This document shows positions 9,995-18,380 of a stretch of DNA of 64,000 nucleotides, piece by piece (position 1 is the stretch's first letter; every line of letters starts with the position of its first letter). A program made the translations under genes and the position numbers. The DNA is taken from contig NZ_NSFT01000013.1 of assembly GCF_002294725.1 (NCBI RefSeq), forward strand, positions 62,001 through 126,000, given 5' to 3'. The stretch is from Mesorhizobium sp. WSM4313 (GTDB lineage Bacteria; Pseudomonadota; Alphaproteobacteria; Rhizobiales; Rhizobiaceae). The notes under the pieces are model-generated. The model was not told the origin of the DNA. It did not search any database and saw only the letters and a list, made by a program, of their open reading frames with translations.

Positions 9995-11875
9995 TTACCT
10001 GTGCCTCACGGCGGCTGATTTCGCGTCAGGTTCATAGGCCTTCCAACTGCCCCGACCTTTTGCCTTAGCCTGATAGAGTGCGCGGTCGGCGTTCTTGAGC
10101 AACCCTTCCGGGTCCGCCTCGTCCTTCGGAAAAATTGTGTAGCCGATGGTGCCGCCCGGCAGCAGCGTGACGTCTTCGATCTTCAACGGTTGCACGAGGT
10201 TCTTCATGGTCCGGGTCACCAAGCTGACATCGCCGGTGCCATCGGTGTCGCCGTACATCAGCACTCCGAACTCGTCGCCCCCCAGCCGTGCCGCCAAGTC
10301 GCCTCGCCTGATTGCTTTCTCCAGACGCCGTGCGACTTCGACCAGGAGGATGTCCCCTGCGGTATGACCGAAGTTGTCGTTGACTTCCTTGAAACGGTCG
10401 AGATCGAGAAGCAGGACGACAAGCTCCCCATCTTCGGATCGGGCTTTTGCCACCAGCCTTTCCAGTTCCCGATTGAAGAAAGCGCGGTTCGGCAGGCCCG
10501 TCAGCGGGTCGTGCAATGCCTGATATTCCAAGTTTTTCTCAAAACTGCGCCTCTCTGTTATGTCTGACATCATCCCCAGAGTGCAGCCACTAGGCAGGCG
10601 CTTCGTGCGCGAAGAAAATATTCTGCCGTCCCCAAGCTCGATCAGCTTTTCACCATCCTCGCGAAGAGTGGCGAGCTTCTCGGAAAGATGATCGTCGAGC
10701 GTCTTGCCGACGTCGACAGGCTCTTCCTCGAGTTTGACGGACGCCCGGATGATATCGGCAAAATTAACCCCAGGAACCCGCAGGTGCGCGGTGCGTGGAA
10801 ATAGCTGTCGAAACCGGGGATTGCAGAACAGAATGAACCCGTTCGGATCGTACATCACCAGCCCGTCATTCATATTCTCGAGCGCTTGATCCAAGTGATT
10901 CTGAGTTTCCTCCAGCTTGATCTGGAGCATTTTTTGGAGCGTCACGTCGCGGTTATGCGTGATCAGCCCCACTATCTCGTCCTGCTCGTTTGTGACCGGC
11001 ACCTTCAATGTTGACAGCCAACTAGCGGATCCGTCCGAACGAAGCGCCGGCTGCTCGATGCTGAGGTGATTCCCTTTGTTGAGCACCCCCAGTTCGTCCT
11101 CTCGAAACTGCTTTGCCAAGTCGGCCGGAAAGAAATCGAAATCAGTTTTGCCGAGGATCTCCTCAACGCTCGACGCCCGCAACAGGCGGGCCGTTGCTGG
11201 ATTTGCGGCAAGGAACCGACCTTCAACATCCTTGATGTTCAGACAGTCCGGCAGCGCGTCGACCATAGACCGAAACAGCTTATTGGTATGGTAAAGCTCT
11301 CGCCGCCTTTCCTCATGCAGCAGCAACACACTCAGCGAAAGGGTTGCAATGAACCCCAACAATGTCGGGGCCCAGAAGTGCGGCAGCAGGACTGCCTGTC
11401 TTGCTGCCGGCAAAGTCAAGGAGACCAGCGAACCGCTAAGCGCGACGGCGGCCGCCAGCAGGACGAGGTGACGATATTGGACACGGCGCTGCTGGCGGAG
11501 AGTATAGCCCACCAGTCCGGTGGCCGTTGCGAGCATGATGCTCAACACGCCCGATCCCACGGCACCGCCGAGATAGAGGCGGTAGATCAACGCCGCTCCG
11601 GCCATGACGGCAGCAGGCACGCCACCAAAGAAGCCGGTGACGGCTATCAGAGGGCCACGAAGGTCATTGTAAACGCCGGGTGATGCTTCAAACGCCATCA
11701 TCATCGAGCCGATTGTCCCGGCCGTCATGACTACGCCGAATAGAAGCTGTTGCTGATGGCGGCCCAGCCGGGCGACAAAATCGCCGACCGAAGACCACGC
11801 AACCAGCATGACGGCAGCGAGGGCAAGGTTTGCAAACAGAGGCTGCCACATGGCCACCAAGATACCTTTCGGCAT
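9995..11875 (-). CDS. Membrane-bound PAS-PAS-GGDEF diguanylate cyclase
   Basis: 626 residues. About six hydrophobic segments in residues 8-190 resemble the 5TM-5TMR_LYT sensor region. Two PAS domains follow (about 205-320 and 330-445), then a GGDEF domain at about 450-615. The active-site motif RLGGDEFGVL is intact, and RRGD five residues before it is an RxxD inhibitory site, so feedback inhibition by c-di-GMP is expected. No EAL domain is present, so it should only make c-di-GMP. The PilZ gene downstream is a plausible receiver. Confidence 0.93.
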   Translation of the reverse strand: MPKGILVAMWQPLFANLALAAVMLVAWSSVGDFVARLGRHQQQLLFGVVMTAGTIGSMMMAFEASPGVYNDLRGPLIAVTGFFGGVPAAVMAGAALIYRLYLGGAVGSGVLSIMLATATGLVGYTLRQQRRVQYRHLVLLAAAVALSGSLVSLTLPAARQAVLLPHFWAPTLLGFIATLSLSVLLLHEERRRELYHTNKLFRSMVDALPDCLNIKDVEGRFLAANPATARLLRASSVEEILGKTDFDFFPADLAKQFREDELGVLNKGNHLSIEQPALRSDGSASWLSTLKVPVTNEQDEIVGLITHNRDVTLQKMLQIKLEETQNHLDQALENMNDGLVMYDPNGFILFCNPRFRQLFPRTAHLRVPGVNFADIIRASVKLEEEPVDVGKTLDDHLSEKLATLREDGEKLIELGDGRIFSSRTKRLPSGCTLGMMSDITERRSFEKNLEYQALHDPLTGLPNRAFFNRELERLVAKARSEDGELVVLLLDLDRFKEVNDNFGHTAGDILLVEVARRLEKAIRRGDLAARLGGDEFGVLMYGDTDGTGDVSLVTRTMKNLVQPLKIEDVTLLPGGTIGYTIFPKDEADPEGLLKNADRALYQAKAKGRGSWKAYEPDAKSAAVRHR

Positions 11876-12065
11876 AAACGATGGAAGACATGGTCAGAGG
11901 TCGAGGCTTCCGAAGAGTTACGTCGCTTTGGTTAACTGAAGTAAAGGTTAACGTTATGCTGTTTCTTTCAGCACGCCCGGCACCCGCCGCCCATGCGATT
12001 CACGGCTAACTCTCGCTGGCGTGCGGCACTGCGCGATGCTCCGCATCACTCGGCCGAAGCACCGC

Positions 12066-12482
12066 CTACGGGTGTCTGTTGAGCAGGGTCGCGAGCCCGG
12101 TGATGATCTGGGCCATCACGAAGGGCTTGGTTATCATCAGGCTGTTTGGCACCCCAAGGGAGGCCCAGTCGTCCGAACCATCGCCGCTCATATAGATCAC
12201 CGGCAAAGCATGATTGACACTGCGCAGGTGGCGGGCGATTTCCCAACCGGAGGGCGCGTCGCCAAGTCTTATATCCGTAAGGAGCGCCGCAATGCGTGCC
12301 GGGTCGCCGTCAAAGATGGCAATGGCGTCGACCGCCTTGTACGCGGAAATCACCTCGAACCCAGCCTCGGTCAGGGAGTGCTCGACGTCCAGCAGGATGA
12401 TACTCTCATCCTCGACGAGCAGAACAGCACCTGACGCTATAACGCGAGCCTGACTTTGCGAAGAGAGTTCCCCGCGCCCCAA
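12066..12482 (-). CDS. Single-domain response regulator
   Basis: 138 residues with only a receiver domain. The acidic pair is in VLLVEDESIILL, the phospho-acceptor Asp is in LLTDIRLGDAPSG near residue 70, and the switch Lys is in MITKPF near residue 118. There is no output domain, so it may act by protein interaction or as a phosphate sink. The start is uncertain: the frame opens with TTG at 12482, and the domain begins about 18 codons later. No kinase gene is adjacent. Confidence 0.85.
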   Translation of the reverse strand: MGRGELSSQSQARVIASGAVLLVEDESIILLDVEHSLTEAGFEVISAYKAVDAIAIFDGDPARIAALLTDIRLGDAPSGWEIARHLRSVNHALPVIYMSGDGSDDWASLGVPNSLMITKPFVMAQIITGLATLLNRHP

Positions 12483-12652
12483 CGGAGCAAGCCTAAATCA
12501 GTTCCACGCTCGTCGATAACATTTGATATGGCGCGTTGTAGGCGCGCTACGCGGAGGGTTAGGTCCGTTTCGTGAACGTCGGCTTGCCTGCCGCGCGCAG
12601 CCACAACCTCGCGCAGCGACACGGACTGCTCAGCGGGTTTCGCCAGGCTCAT
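12437..12652 (-). CDS. Small hypothetical protein
   Basis: 71 codons in a frame that starts inside the last codons of the 12630-12809 gene and runs 46 bases into the response regulator gene. It is basic, with a helical stretch LRVARLQRAISNVIDERG. I do not recognise it. It may be a coupled small gene or a chance frame; the double overlap is against it. Confidence 0.3.
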   Translation of the reverse strand: MSLAKPAEQSVSLREVVAARGRQADVHETDLTLRVARLQRAISNVIDERGTDLGLLRWGAGNSLRKVRLAL

Positions 12653-12809
12653 CGAGCGCTTCAAGCAGAGAGGTAATTGACTCCGGTATAGTCGGTTCCA
12701 CGTTTAGATCGAGGAGCCGATGTAGAAAGTGCCGATTTGCCTCGGAACGAATTAGGTCCCGCAAGGTGCGGGCAGCAAGCCTCTCTTTTGCTGTCGGAAG
12801 TTCGGCCAT
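12630..12809 (-). CDS. Small hypothetical protein, loosely NepR-like C-terminus
   Basis: 59 residues starting with ATG at 12809. The C-terminal half (FLHRLLDLNVEPTIPESITS then LLEALDEPG) has the spacing of the EPxPxxxxxLLxxLD pattern of NepR anti-sigma factors, but the N-terminal half does not obviously fit. NepR works with PhyR and EcfG in the alphaproteobacterial general stress response; neither partner is visible here, only a stand-alone response regulator downstream. The function is therefore left open. Confidence 0.45.
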   Translation of the reverse strand: MAELPTAKERLAARTLRDLIRSEANRHFLHRLLDLNVEPTIPESITSLLEALDEPGETR

Positions 12810-12942
12810 GATGGGAAGCCTATAATCTCACGCCCGAACGCCACGGGGCGCAGATTGGTTCCGAGGTGGTCTTCCTTTTCGGCACCTCCCTCACTTGAAA
12901 AGGCAAAATCGAACTTACCTGATGGCCATCATGGGCGGAAAC

Positions 12943-13158
12943 TCAGGGGCGCCTCTCCTTCGGGACCACCGCGCGAACCAATTCTTCACCACGTAGCCCC
13001 TGCTGGTAGTATGCGATCAGGTTAATAGCCATGTCTTCGGCAACCTCGCTTTTGCGGTCTATGCCACCACGAGCGCAGATCTGGTCGAAGATGCCCTGGA
13101 GAACCGACACTTCTTCAGGCTCGAAGACCCCAGCGTCGGGGAGGCGTCTTATCGGCAT
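12943..13158 (-). CDS. Conserved-looking small hypothetical protein
   Basis: 71 residues. The ATG at 13158 is preferred over one 27 bases upstream because AGGG lies five bases before it. The protein is acidic and mostly helical: PDAGVFEPEEVSVLQGIFDQ, then EVAEDMAINLIAYYQQG. The F-x-PEE-x-x-x-L beginning resembles short rhizobial hypothetical proteins. No function is known to me. Confidence 0.5.
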   Translation of the reverse strand: MPIRRLPDAGVFEPEEVSVLQGIFDQICARGGIDRKSEVAEDMAINLIAYYQQGLRGEELVRAVVPKERRP

Positions 13159-13513
13159 TTGCCCTGTCCCCAATGCTTTTGGCATGGATCATTCGGACAG
13201 CATCAGGAAACTGTCAACGCAATCGTCGACACATCCGAGGGGTTGGAATATTTCGTAGAAAATGTGAGCGGGTGATCGGATAACCGGCATGTGCGCCGCC
13301 CCCCGTGCCTCCTTCACCGCAAACCTGGTTGTGTAATACCGCCACCGCCTTTGAGTGGGGCGCACTCGGGCCGCCAACGGAAGTCCGCTTTTGAGGTCGC
13401 CACTAAGACACCCTAACCGGCAGCATGAGAGGCAAAGCTCCCGTTCACTTCAGAATCGTAGGCCTTGGCCTGCAGACAGCGCAATAAGTGAACCAGGCGG
13501 TATCGGAACCGTC
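13159..13513. other. Intergenic stretch without a convincing gene
   Basis: A short minus-strand frame at 13189-13377 is open but shows no family features. No repeat or terminator was noticed. Confidence 0.4.
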
Positions 13514-14261
13514 TCAGGAATGACGCCGTCGCGCACGAAGCAATTGGCGATAGCCGCGCTCGACCATCTTCAAGCCGTCGCGCACGAGACGATGCGTCTG
13601 ATATCGAAACGCCGAGTCGTGCCAGTCGGCGACGCTGACCAGTCGCCGACCGAACAAGGCGGTCGCGACTTCAAAATGGGATGCCTGCTCTTCGCGGCCA
13701 TCGAGGCATCGCAGCATGTGGCCAAGGCGCCGGCGCTGGGCCGCGGTCAAGCGGGCGTCGGGAAGATGCTGCCTGTGGATCGAGCGGATGAACCGTTCGA
13801 TGGCCTGCAGGCGGTCGTGCGCCATGTCGTCCAGCGGTATGATGGCGGCGAGCGGTTCGCCTGGCTTGGTGTCGCCGAGAAGCGCCAGTTGCGTGCCGCC
13901 CGGCGAAGAGCGCATGTGAAGGCCGATTTCGTCACGTCGGCCCGCGGCCAGCGGGACGCCGGAGACGCTGCTCCCCGTTCGCAGTTCGGGCCGAACCTCG
14001 ACAAGGTTGACGACCGCAGGGTTGATCTGAGGCGTCCAATAGACGGGCTGCTCGAACGCGGACTGGTCAGGCCGGGCGGCGAAACTGCAAACCCCAGCGC
14101 TTGCGTAACGCGCGCATCGCCTTAGCCGAGCGGGAGGTTGCGAAGTCCCGCTGATACAGTGGATTGCGTCGCAGGAACTCCCAGGCAATCTCATCGGCGG
14201 CGGCGCCTTTGATGAATGCATATGCCTGTGGGTCACGCCACTGCGATGTATCCGGCTTCAT
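13514..14261 (-). pseudogene. DUF6499-DUF2285 protein, frameshifted
   Basis: The first 64 codons from ATG 14261 encode a DUF6499 (transcriptional-regulator-like) domain: MKPDTSQWRDPQAYAFIKG then AWEFLRRNPLYQRDFATS. This frame ends at 14067. The family continuation lies one base over, starting around FAARPDQSAFEQPVYWTPQI and running to 13514 with a DUF2285 domain (HDRLQAIERFIRSIHRQ, then LFGRRLVSVADWHDSAFRYQ). The shift maps to the TTTCGCC stretch near 14072-14079 and could be one extra base. Such two-domain proteins are common beside conjugative and integrative elements of rhizobia. It may be a true pseudogene or a sequencing error. Confidence 0.75.
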
Positions 14262-14478
14262 CCGCATCCTTCCCTTCTCGATGATTTGATAGAGGGGCGC
14301 GACGTTGAGCGAAATCCTTGGATTCCGTGATTGACGAACGGACGAGGAGAGAACCCGGCGGCGAGCAATCAAGCGAGAAGTATTGCGATGCATATGCTGC
14401 TGGGCGGCTTGCCTGGAAGGCCGTTCAGCCTTTGCCACGTTTCGGAACATTTTAGCCTCGCTGAATGTTCATCTTCCC

Positions 14479-14985
14479 ATGACGGAGCCACACGAAACCG
14501 GAGAAGCCGAGGATGCGAACCGGCGGGAGTTCACCCCAGCCTATTGCCGGGCTGCTCGCGCGCTGCTCGATTGGTCTCAGGTCCGCTTGGCTGCGAAGTC
14601 CAATCTCAGCGAAGCCACGATCCGCGACTACGAGAGCGGGAGGCGCATTCTCCGCGCTGAAAGGATTGTCGCGGTCCGCAAAGCCTTCGAGTCGGCCGGC
14701 GTGACGTTAACGGTTGGCGGCCCTTTGCTGACAACGTCGGCGGATCTCCCCTCAAGTGAGACACAAGACCAGCGGGCCGGCGCACCAACCGCGCGCAACG
14801 GATCGGCGGCGCGTGCGTCGAAAAGGGCCCGCAGTCGACCGCTGAAGGGTGAGGACGCCGAGGTCAAACACGTCGTTGAAGTGCATGACATTTCACCGGC
14901 CCAAGCGCGTGAGCTGGTGCGCCGTCACGGTAACGACTGGCGCAAGATCGACGATGCTGCGAAAGCTTACAAGGACGACAAATAA
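14479..14985 (+). CDS. XRE-family regulator with C-terminal DUF3606-like segment
   Basis: 168 residues from ATG 14479. The XRE helix-turn-helix spans about residues 20-75 (ARALLDWSQVRLAAKSNLSE, then ATIRDYESGRR). A variable linker rich in Ala, Arg and Ser follows. The last 40 residues (VHDISPAQARELVRRHGNDW then RKIDDAAK) resemble the short helical DUF3606 module also found at 28781. Upstream frame is open, but this start fits the HTH family best. It probably controls nearby accessory genes. Confidence 0.8.
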   Translation: MTEPHETGEAEDANRREFTPAYCRAARALLDWSQVRLAAKSNLSEATIRDYESGRRILRAERIVAVRKAFESAGVTLTVGGPLLTTSADLPSSETQDQRAGAPTARNGSAARASKRARSRPLKGEDAEVKHVVEVHDISPAQARELVRRHGNDWRKIDDAAKAYKDDK

Positions 14986-15024
14986 AGGGCCGCTTGGCCG
15001 AGCATGTCCCGCTTCATGATCGCC

Positions 15025-15354
15025 TCACTGGGCGGTGAAGAAGGTCAACTGCACCTGGCCCTTCTCGCCGAGCAGGCAGACAAAGCGATCAGGCGCTCCG
15101 GTCTTGCGACTGCGGGCGTATAGGCCTCGCCCAGGATCGCCGCCTTGACGTGCACATCTTCCACTTTGGTTTCGGCTCTGACCGCGACGCTCTCCATGTC
15201 GACGACGAGATCGCTGATGTCCTTGGACTTCTCCTGCAGCGCCAGCAGACCTGTCGATTTGCAAGCGGTGACGGCCGGATCGTCCGGCGTTTGAGCCCGG
15301 GCGCTTGTGGCCAGCACCGCGAACAACCGATGCCGCCAATATCTCGATCCGCAT
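15025..15354 (-). pseudogene. Small secreted protein with two compensating frameshifts
   Basis: ATG 15354 opens into MRIEILAAS. A one-base shift near 15325 is needed to continue into LFAVLATSARAQ-TPDDPA, which completes a signal peptide with an A-R-A-Q cleavage region. The mature part (ACKSTGLLALQEKSKDISDL, then DMESVAVRAETKVEDVHVKA) returns to the first frame near 15120 to end with KTGAPDRFVCLLGEKGQ and QLTFFTAQ. The two shifts compensate, so the ends are in the same frame. I know no function; a periplasmic protein of about 110 residues is implied. Confidence 0.6.
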
Positions 15355-15370
15355 TTCGCTTCCCCAAAGG

Positions 15371-15393
15371 AAAAGCCCGCGTCGCCGCGGGCT
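15371..15393 (-). terminator. Rho-independent terminator of the first CsbD gene
   Basis: GCCCGCG and CGCGGGC form a perfect 7-bp stem with a 4-base loop. On the minus strand it is followed by TTTTCCTTT. It lies 25 bases beyond the CsbD stop. The second CsbD gene at 24700 has a terminator of the same design. Confidence 0.75.
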
Positions 15394-15417
15394 TGTTCAT
15401 GGTTGAATACTTGACAA

Positions 15418-15609
15418 TCAGGCCTTGTCGACGACCTTCTTCACCGCGTCCTTGACCTGGCCCTTGGCGACCTGCGCCTTGCCCTTGGTTTCCTGAACCT
15501 TGCCCTTGGCCTGTTCCTCGTGATTGTCCACGGCCTTGCCGACGGCCTGGCGCGCCTTTCCGGCGACTTCGTTGGCGTTGCCCTTAACCTTGTCCGATGT
15601 GCTTCCCAT
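15418..15609 (-). CDS. CsbD-family stress protein
   Basis: 63 residues beginning MGSTSDKVKGNANEVAGKAR. The whole protein is a run of short Lys/Ala/Gly-rich helices (KGKVQETKGKAQVAKGQVKD), typical of CsbD, a small hydrophilic general-stress protein of unknown mechanism. A near-identical paralogue lies at 24700-24891. The gene is monocistronic, with its own terminator. Confidence 0.93.
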   Translation of the reverse strand: MGSTSDKVKGNANEVAGKARQAVGKAVDNHEEQAKGKVQETKGKAQVAKGQVKDAVKKVVDKA

Positions 15610-15834
15610 GACGCGCTCCCTTGTTGGATTCAGGCATTCACTCCGCAAGAGAATCTGTTCGTCGACAATTGGTTCCACGTTTCCGGAAGACCGATGCCAA
15701 AGGGAGCACAGAGGGCTGTGACAGCGGGAACGGAGGCGGGTGCGCCCATTGCTCGGACATCTTGTTACGTGAAGATCGATCCGCCGCTCACAGAACGCTC
15801 GAGGAGCCCCGCGCAAACACGACGTTTGCGATCC

Positions 15835-16452
15835 CTACTGGCTCGCATCCTGTAGTGTCTTGAACATCTCTGTCCAGGTGCGATAGGCGTCGTCATCGCC
15901 TTGGCTCCATGCGCTGAAGGCGCGCCAGGCGGCGAAGGACGAGGCAGGCTGCTCGAACAGCGAGCCGATCGACTGGTCGCCGGCGGGCCAGCCGGCCGGC
16001 TGGTCGCATATCGCGTCATGAGCGAGGCGCCGCAGGTCGGCCAATGCAGAGCGGATGTGCGGCAGCGGAAATTCAAAGATGTCGGTGTTGTCCTTCGCTT
16101 CCCGAACCACGACCGCAAGCTTGGCGATCACACCCGCCAACGATTGTGCGGGCGTAGCCGCGATCTCAGCCAACAGAGCGTCGGCCTTGTCAGCATTATC
16201 GTTCTCCGCCGTCCGGGCATCGACATCGCCCGGATTGCGGATATCGCCCTCCCCGCGCACGATGACATCGCCCGTAGACAAGGCCGCACCGCTCTCAAAA
16301 AGATCTTCCTCCACCTGCTGCTGCCGCACGCCCGAGGCCAACATCGCAACGTGCGCATGAATCCAATCGAGAGATAGTACTACGACAGGGTCCACTGCCG
16401 GCTGGCTGTCCACGATTGATGAGGTTTGCGAAGCTGGCCGATTTCCACTCAC
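15835..16452 (-). CDS. Hypothetical protein
   Basis: 205 residues starting with GTG 16452. The N-terminus (PVVVLSLDWIHAHVAMLASG then VRQQQVEEDLFESGA) and the acidic Ala-rich middle look helical; no signal peptide or catalytic motif is seen. The C-terminus contains ASSFAAWRAFSAWSQGDDDA. I do not recognise the family. Codon use looks like that of the neighbouring genes, so I think it is coding. Confidence 0.6.
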   Translation of the reverse strand: MSGNRPASQTSSIVDSQPAVDPVVVLSLDWIHAHVAMLASGVRQQQVEEDLFESGAALSTGDVIVRGEGDIRNPGDVDARTAENDNADKADALLAEIAATPAQSLAGVIAKLAVVVREAKDNTDIFEFPLPHIRSALADLRRLAHDAICDQPAGWPAGDQSIGSLFEQPASSFAAWRAFSAWSQGDDDAYRTWTEMFKTLQDASQ

Positions 16453-16625
16453 TCGCTCCGCCCCCTTTCTCGCTCGTGACGAAAGGACAAGTCGTAGCTA
16501 TTGTCAGAATCAGGGACGATTCTGAGCTATCAACGACGTCGTGCAGTGGAGCCAAGCGAAGCTATCCGCCAGGCCTCACCAATGACTTCCGTAGGCTTGC
16601 ATACTAAAAGCGGCTTTTTTGACCT

Positions 16626-16901
16626 ATGTCAACCAAAAAGAACGATTTTGAGAGCGAAGCGATTTCTGTTCAGCAGTGTCGTGCTGCAAGAGCAATGCTC
16701 GAATGGAGTCAGGGCGACCTCGCCGAGGCAGCTGCTGTTTCGAGGACCACGATAGTGGACTTCGAGAGAAGTATTCGCATTCCCCACAGAAACAATCTTG
16801 CTGCGATCCGCCGTGCGTTCGAGGCAGCGGGTATAGAATTCCTTCCGGAAAACGGCGGCGGTGCCGGCCTGCGATTTGCGCGAAGGTCTGATCAGACCTA
16901 A
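16626..16901 (+). CDS. Small XRE-family transcriptional regulator
   Basis: 91 residues, essentially one helix-turn-helix domain: QQCRAARAMLEWSQGDLAEA followed by AAVSRTTIVDFERSIRIPHR and an AIRRAFEAAGIEFLPENGGG tail typical of rhizobial XRE regulators. It resembles the N-terminal half of the regulator at 14479. A clear ribosome binding site is not visible before the ATG, so the mRNA may be leaderless. Confidence 0.85.
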   Translation: MSTKKNDFESEAISVQQCRAARAMLEWSQGDLAEAAAVSRTTIVDFERSIRIPHRNNLAAIRRAFEAAGIEFLPENGGGAGLRFARRSDQT

Positions 16902-17271
16902 AGGAATCTCGCCCGACGCGATTGCCGGGCGAGTGGGTCTTGGTTCACTCGCCGTTGCGGCGGTTGGGGCCTTCCTGAGCGGCCGAATGGTGGACAGACC
17001 ATCATCGGAACGATCTCGCTTCATGGCAACACGCTAGCAGATGCCGAAGTCATCACTTTCACTGAAGACAGGTCCGTCGTGCGGGCATCAGAATATGACG
17101 CGACCTTTCGGAAGTTCGAGCCAATGTTGTTGGCAATATAGACCGAATGGGAAGGCTTGCTGCGGCATTAGTCGACGGCGTGAACCGATCGTCAGTGGTG
17201 GTAAAGTTTGCCGCGAGTCTGCGGGCACGCGGCAATCGCGTTGAAAATCAGCCAAAAGTGAAAGCTGCGGA
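16902..17271. other. Intergenic stretch without a recognised gene
   Basis: 370 bases between the XRE gene and the nuclease gene. Short frames are open on both strands but none looks like a known family. Confidence 0.4.
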
Positions 17272-18164
17272 ATGGCAGTGCTTAGACCAGTCGAGATGAG
17301 GCTATTGAACGATCTGTTCGGAATGAGCAGCGGCTGGGTACTCGATTTCAGCAACCGGACCTTCGAAGAGTTCTTCCGGCACGAAGTCGGCATCGAAATC
17401 TACGACGACGCATACCGCTTCATCGGTAAGTCCAAGGGCAAGCACCTGTCGGCCTTCCTGCAAGCAGGCCAGCCGGCCGCCATAGTGAAGGCGCTGACTG
17501 CCCTATGGGAGTATCGTCAGGACGGATTAATCTCACGAGGCGAGAAGGATCCCGTGAACGGTGGCCGCGAGCGTCTGAACGCGGTGCTTCGGCGTCTGGG
17601 CGGCAGGCCGCTTCCACCGGATCCCACCGCGACATCGGCTGCACCGATACAACCTCAACACAACAGTCCAATTGAGCGGCTGCTGCAAGAACTTGAGGAC
17701 GAATTTGCCCGGCTGCACAGTATGGAGGACGCCGCCCAGGCACGTGGCTACGCCTTCGAACGATTCCTCAAGAAGTGGTTCGACGCTGGGGACTGGATGC
17801 CCGGGCCTCTTTCAGACTTATTGGCGAGCAGATCGACGGCAGCTTCGAACACCGAGGCACAGTTTACCTAATCGAAGCTAAATGGACGAATGCGCGAACC
17901 GACGCCGCATCGCTACGTTCGTTCCAGGAAAAAGCGGGTGACGGGTTCGAAGGCACGCGTGGCCTATTCGTCTCCTACTCAGGGTTCACGGTCGAGGGTC
18001 TCCACGCTTTTAATGCCAAGCGCGTCATTCTAATGGACGGCATGGACGTCTTCCATGCATTGTGGCGGCGTATTTCGCTCGACGAGGTCATTGCCGCCAA
18101 ATTCCGGCGCGGCACGGAAGAGCGGCGTCCGCTGATCCAGGTCAGCGAGTTATTCCCTCAATGA
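17272..18164 (+). pseudogene. Mrr-like restriction endonuclease with novel N-terminal domain, frameshifted
   Basis: The first frame (17272-17871) gives an N-terminal domain (WVLDFSNRTFEEFFRHEVG, then SKGKHLSAFLQAGQPAAIVK) followed by ARGYAFERFLKKWFDAG. From about 17790 the continuation is one base over: LDARASFRLIGEQIDGSFEH, then VYLIEAKWTNARTDAASLRS, ending at 18164. The catalytic PD-(D/E)xK elements (Asp of GEQIDGSF, Glu and Lys of EAKW) are in the second frame. Adding one G to the GGGG run at 17787-17790 restores a protein of about 297 residues. It would be a type IV-like nuclease directed at foreign DNA. Inactive as read, unless the shift is a sequencing error or phase-variable. Confidence 0.72.
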
Positions 18165-18328
18165 GGTCCCGACCTGAGTGCAACCTAGTGCTATGTCTGC
18201 TCTTGGGAACCCGCAGCGGTGATCTAAACGACTAGATAGGCGGCGCATAGCGACCTTTCGCTCCACATCGATGAAGGGAGCACCCTACGCTACGATTAGG
18301 TCCACTTGACTCCCGTCGCTCGATGATG

Positions 18329-18343
18329 GAACAAATAGAGAAC
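18329..18343. promoter_or_regulatory. LexA (SOS) box of the imuA-imuB-dnaE2 operon
   Basis: GAAC-AAATAGA-GAAC, which on the other strand is GTTC-N7-GTTC, the direct-repeat LexA box of alphaproteobacteria. It lies 38 bases before the preferred imuA start and directly upstream of the mutagenesis cassette, which is SOS-induced in other alphaproteobacteria. Confidence 0.85.
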
Positions 18344-18380
18344 ACGCTTGTACACACTTTCATGGAGGTCAACGACCATC

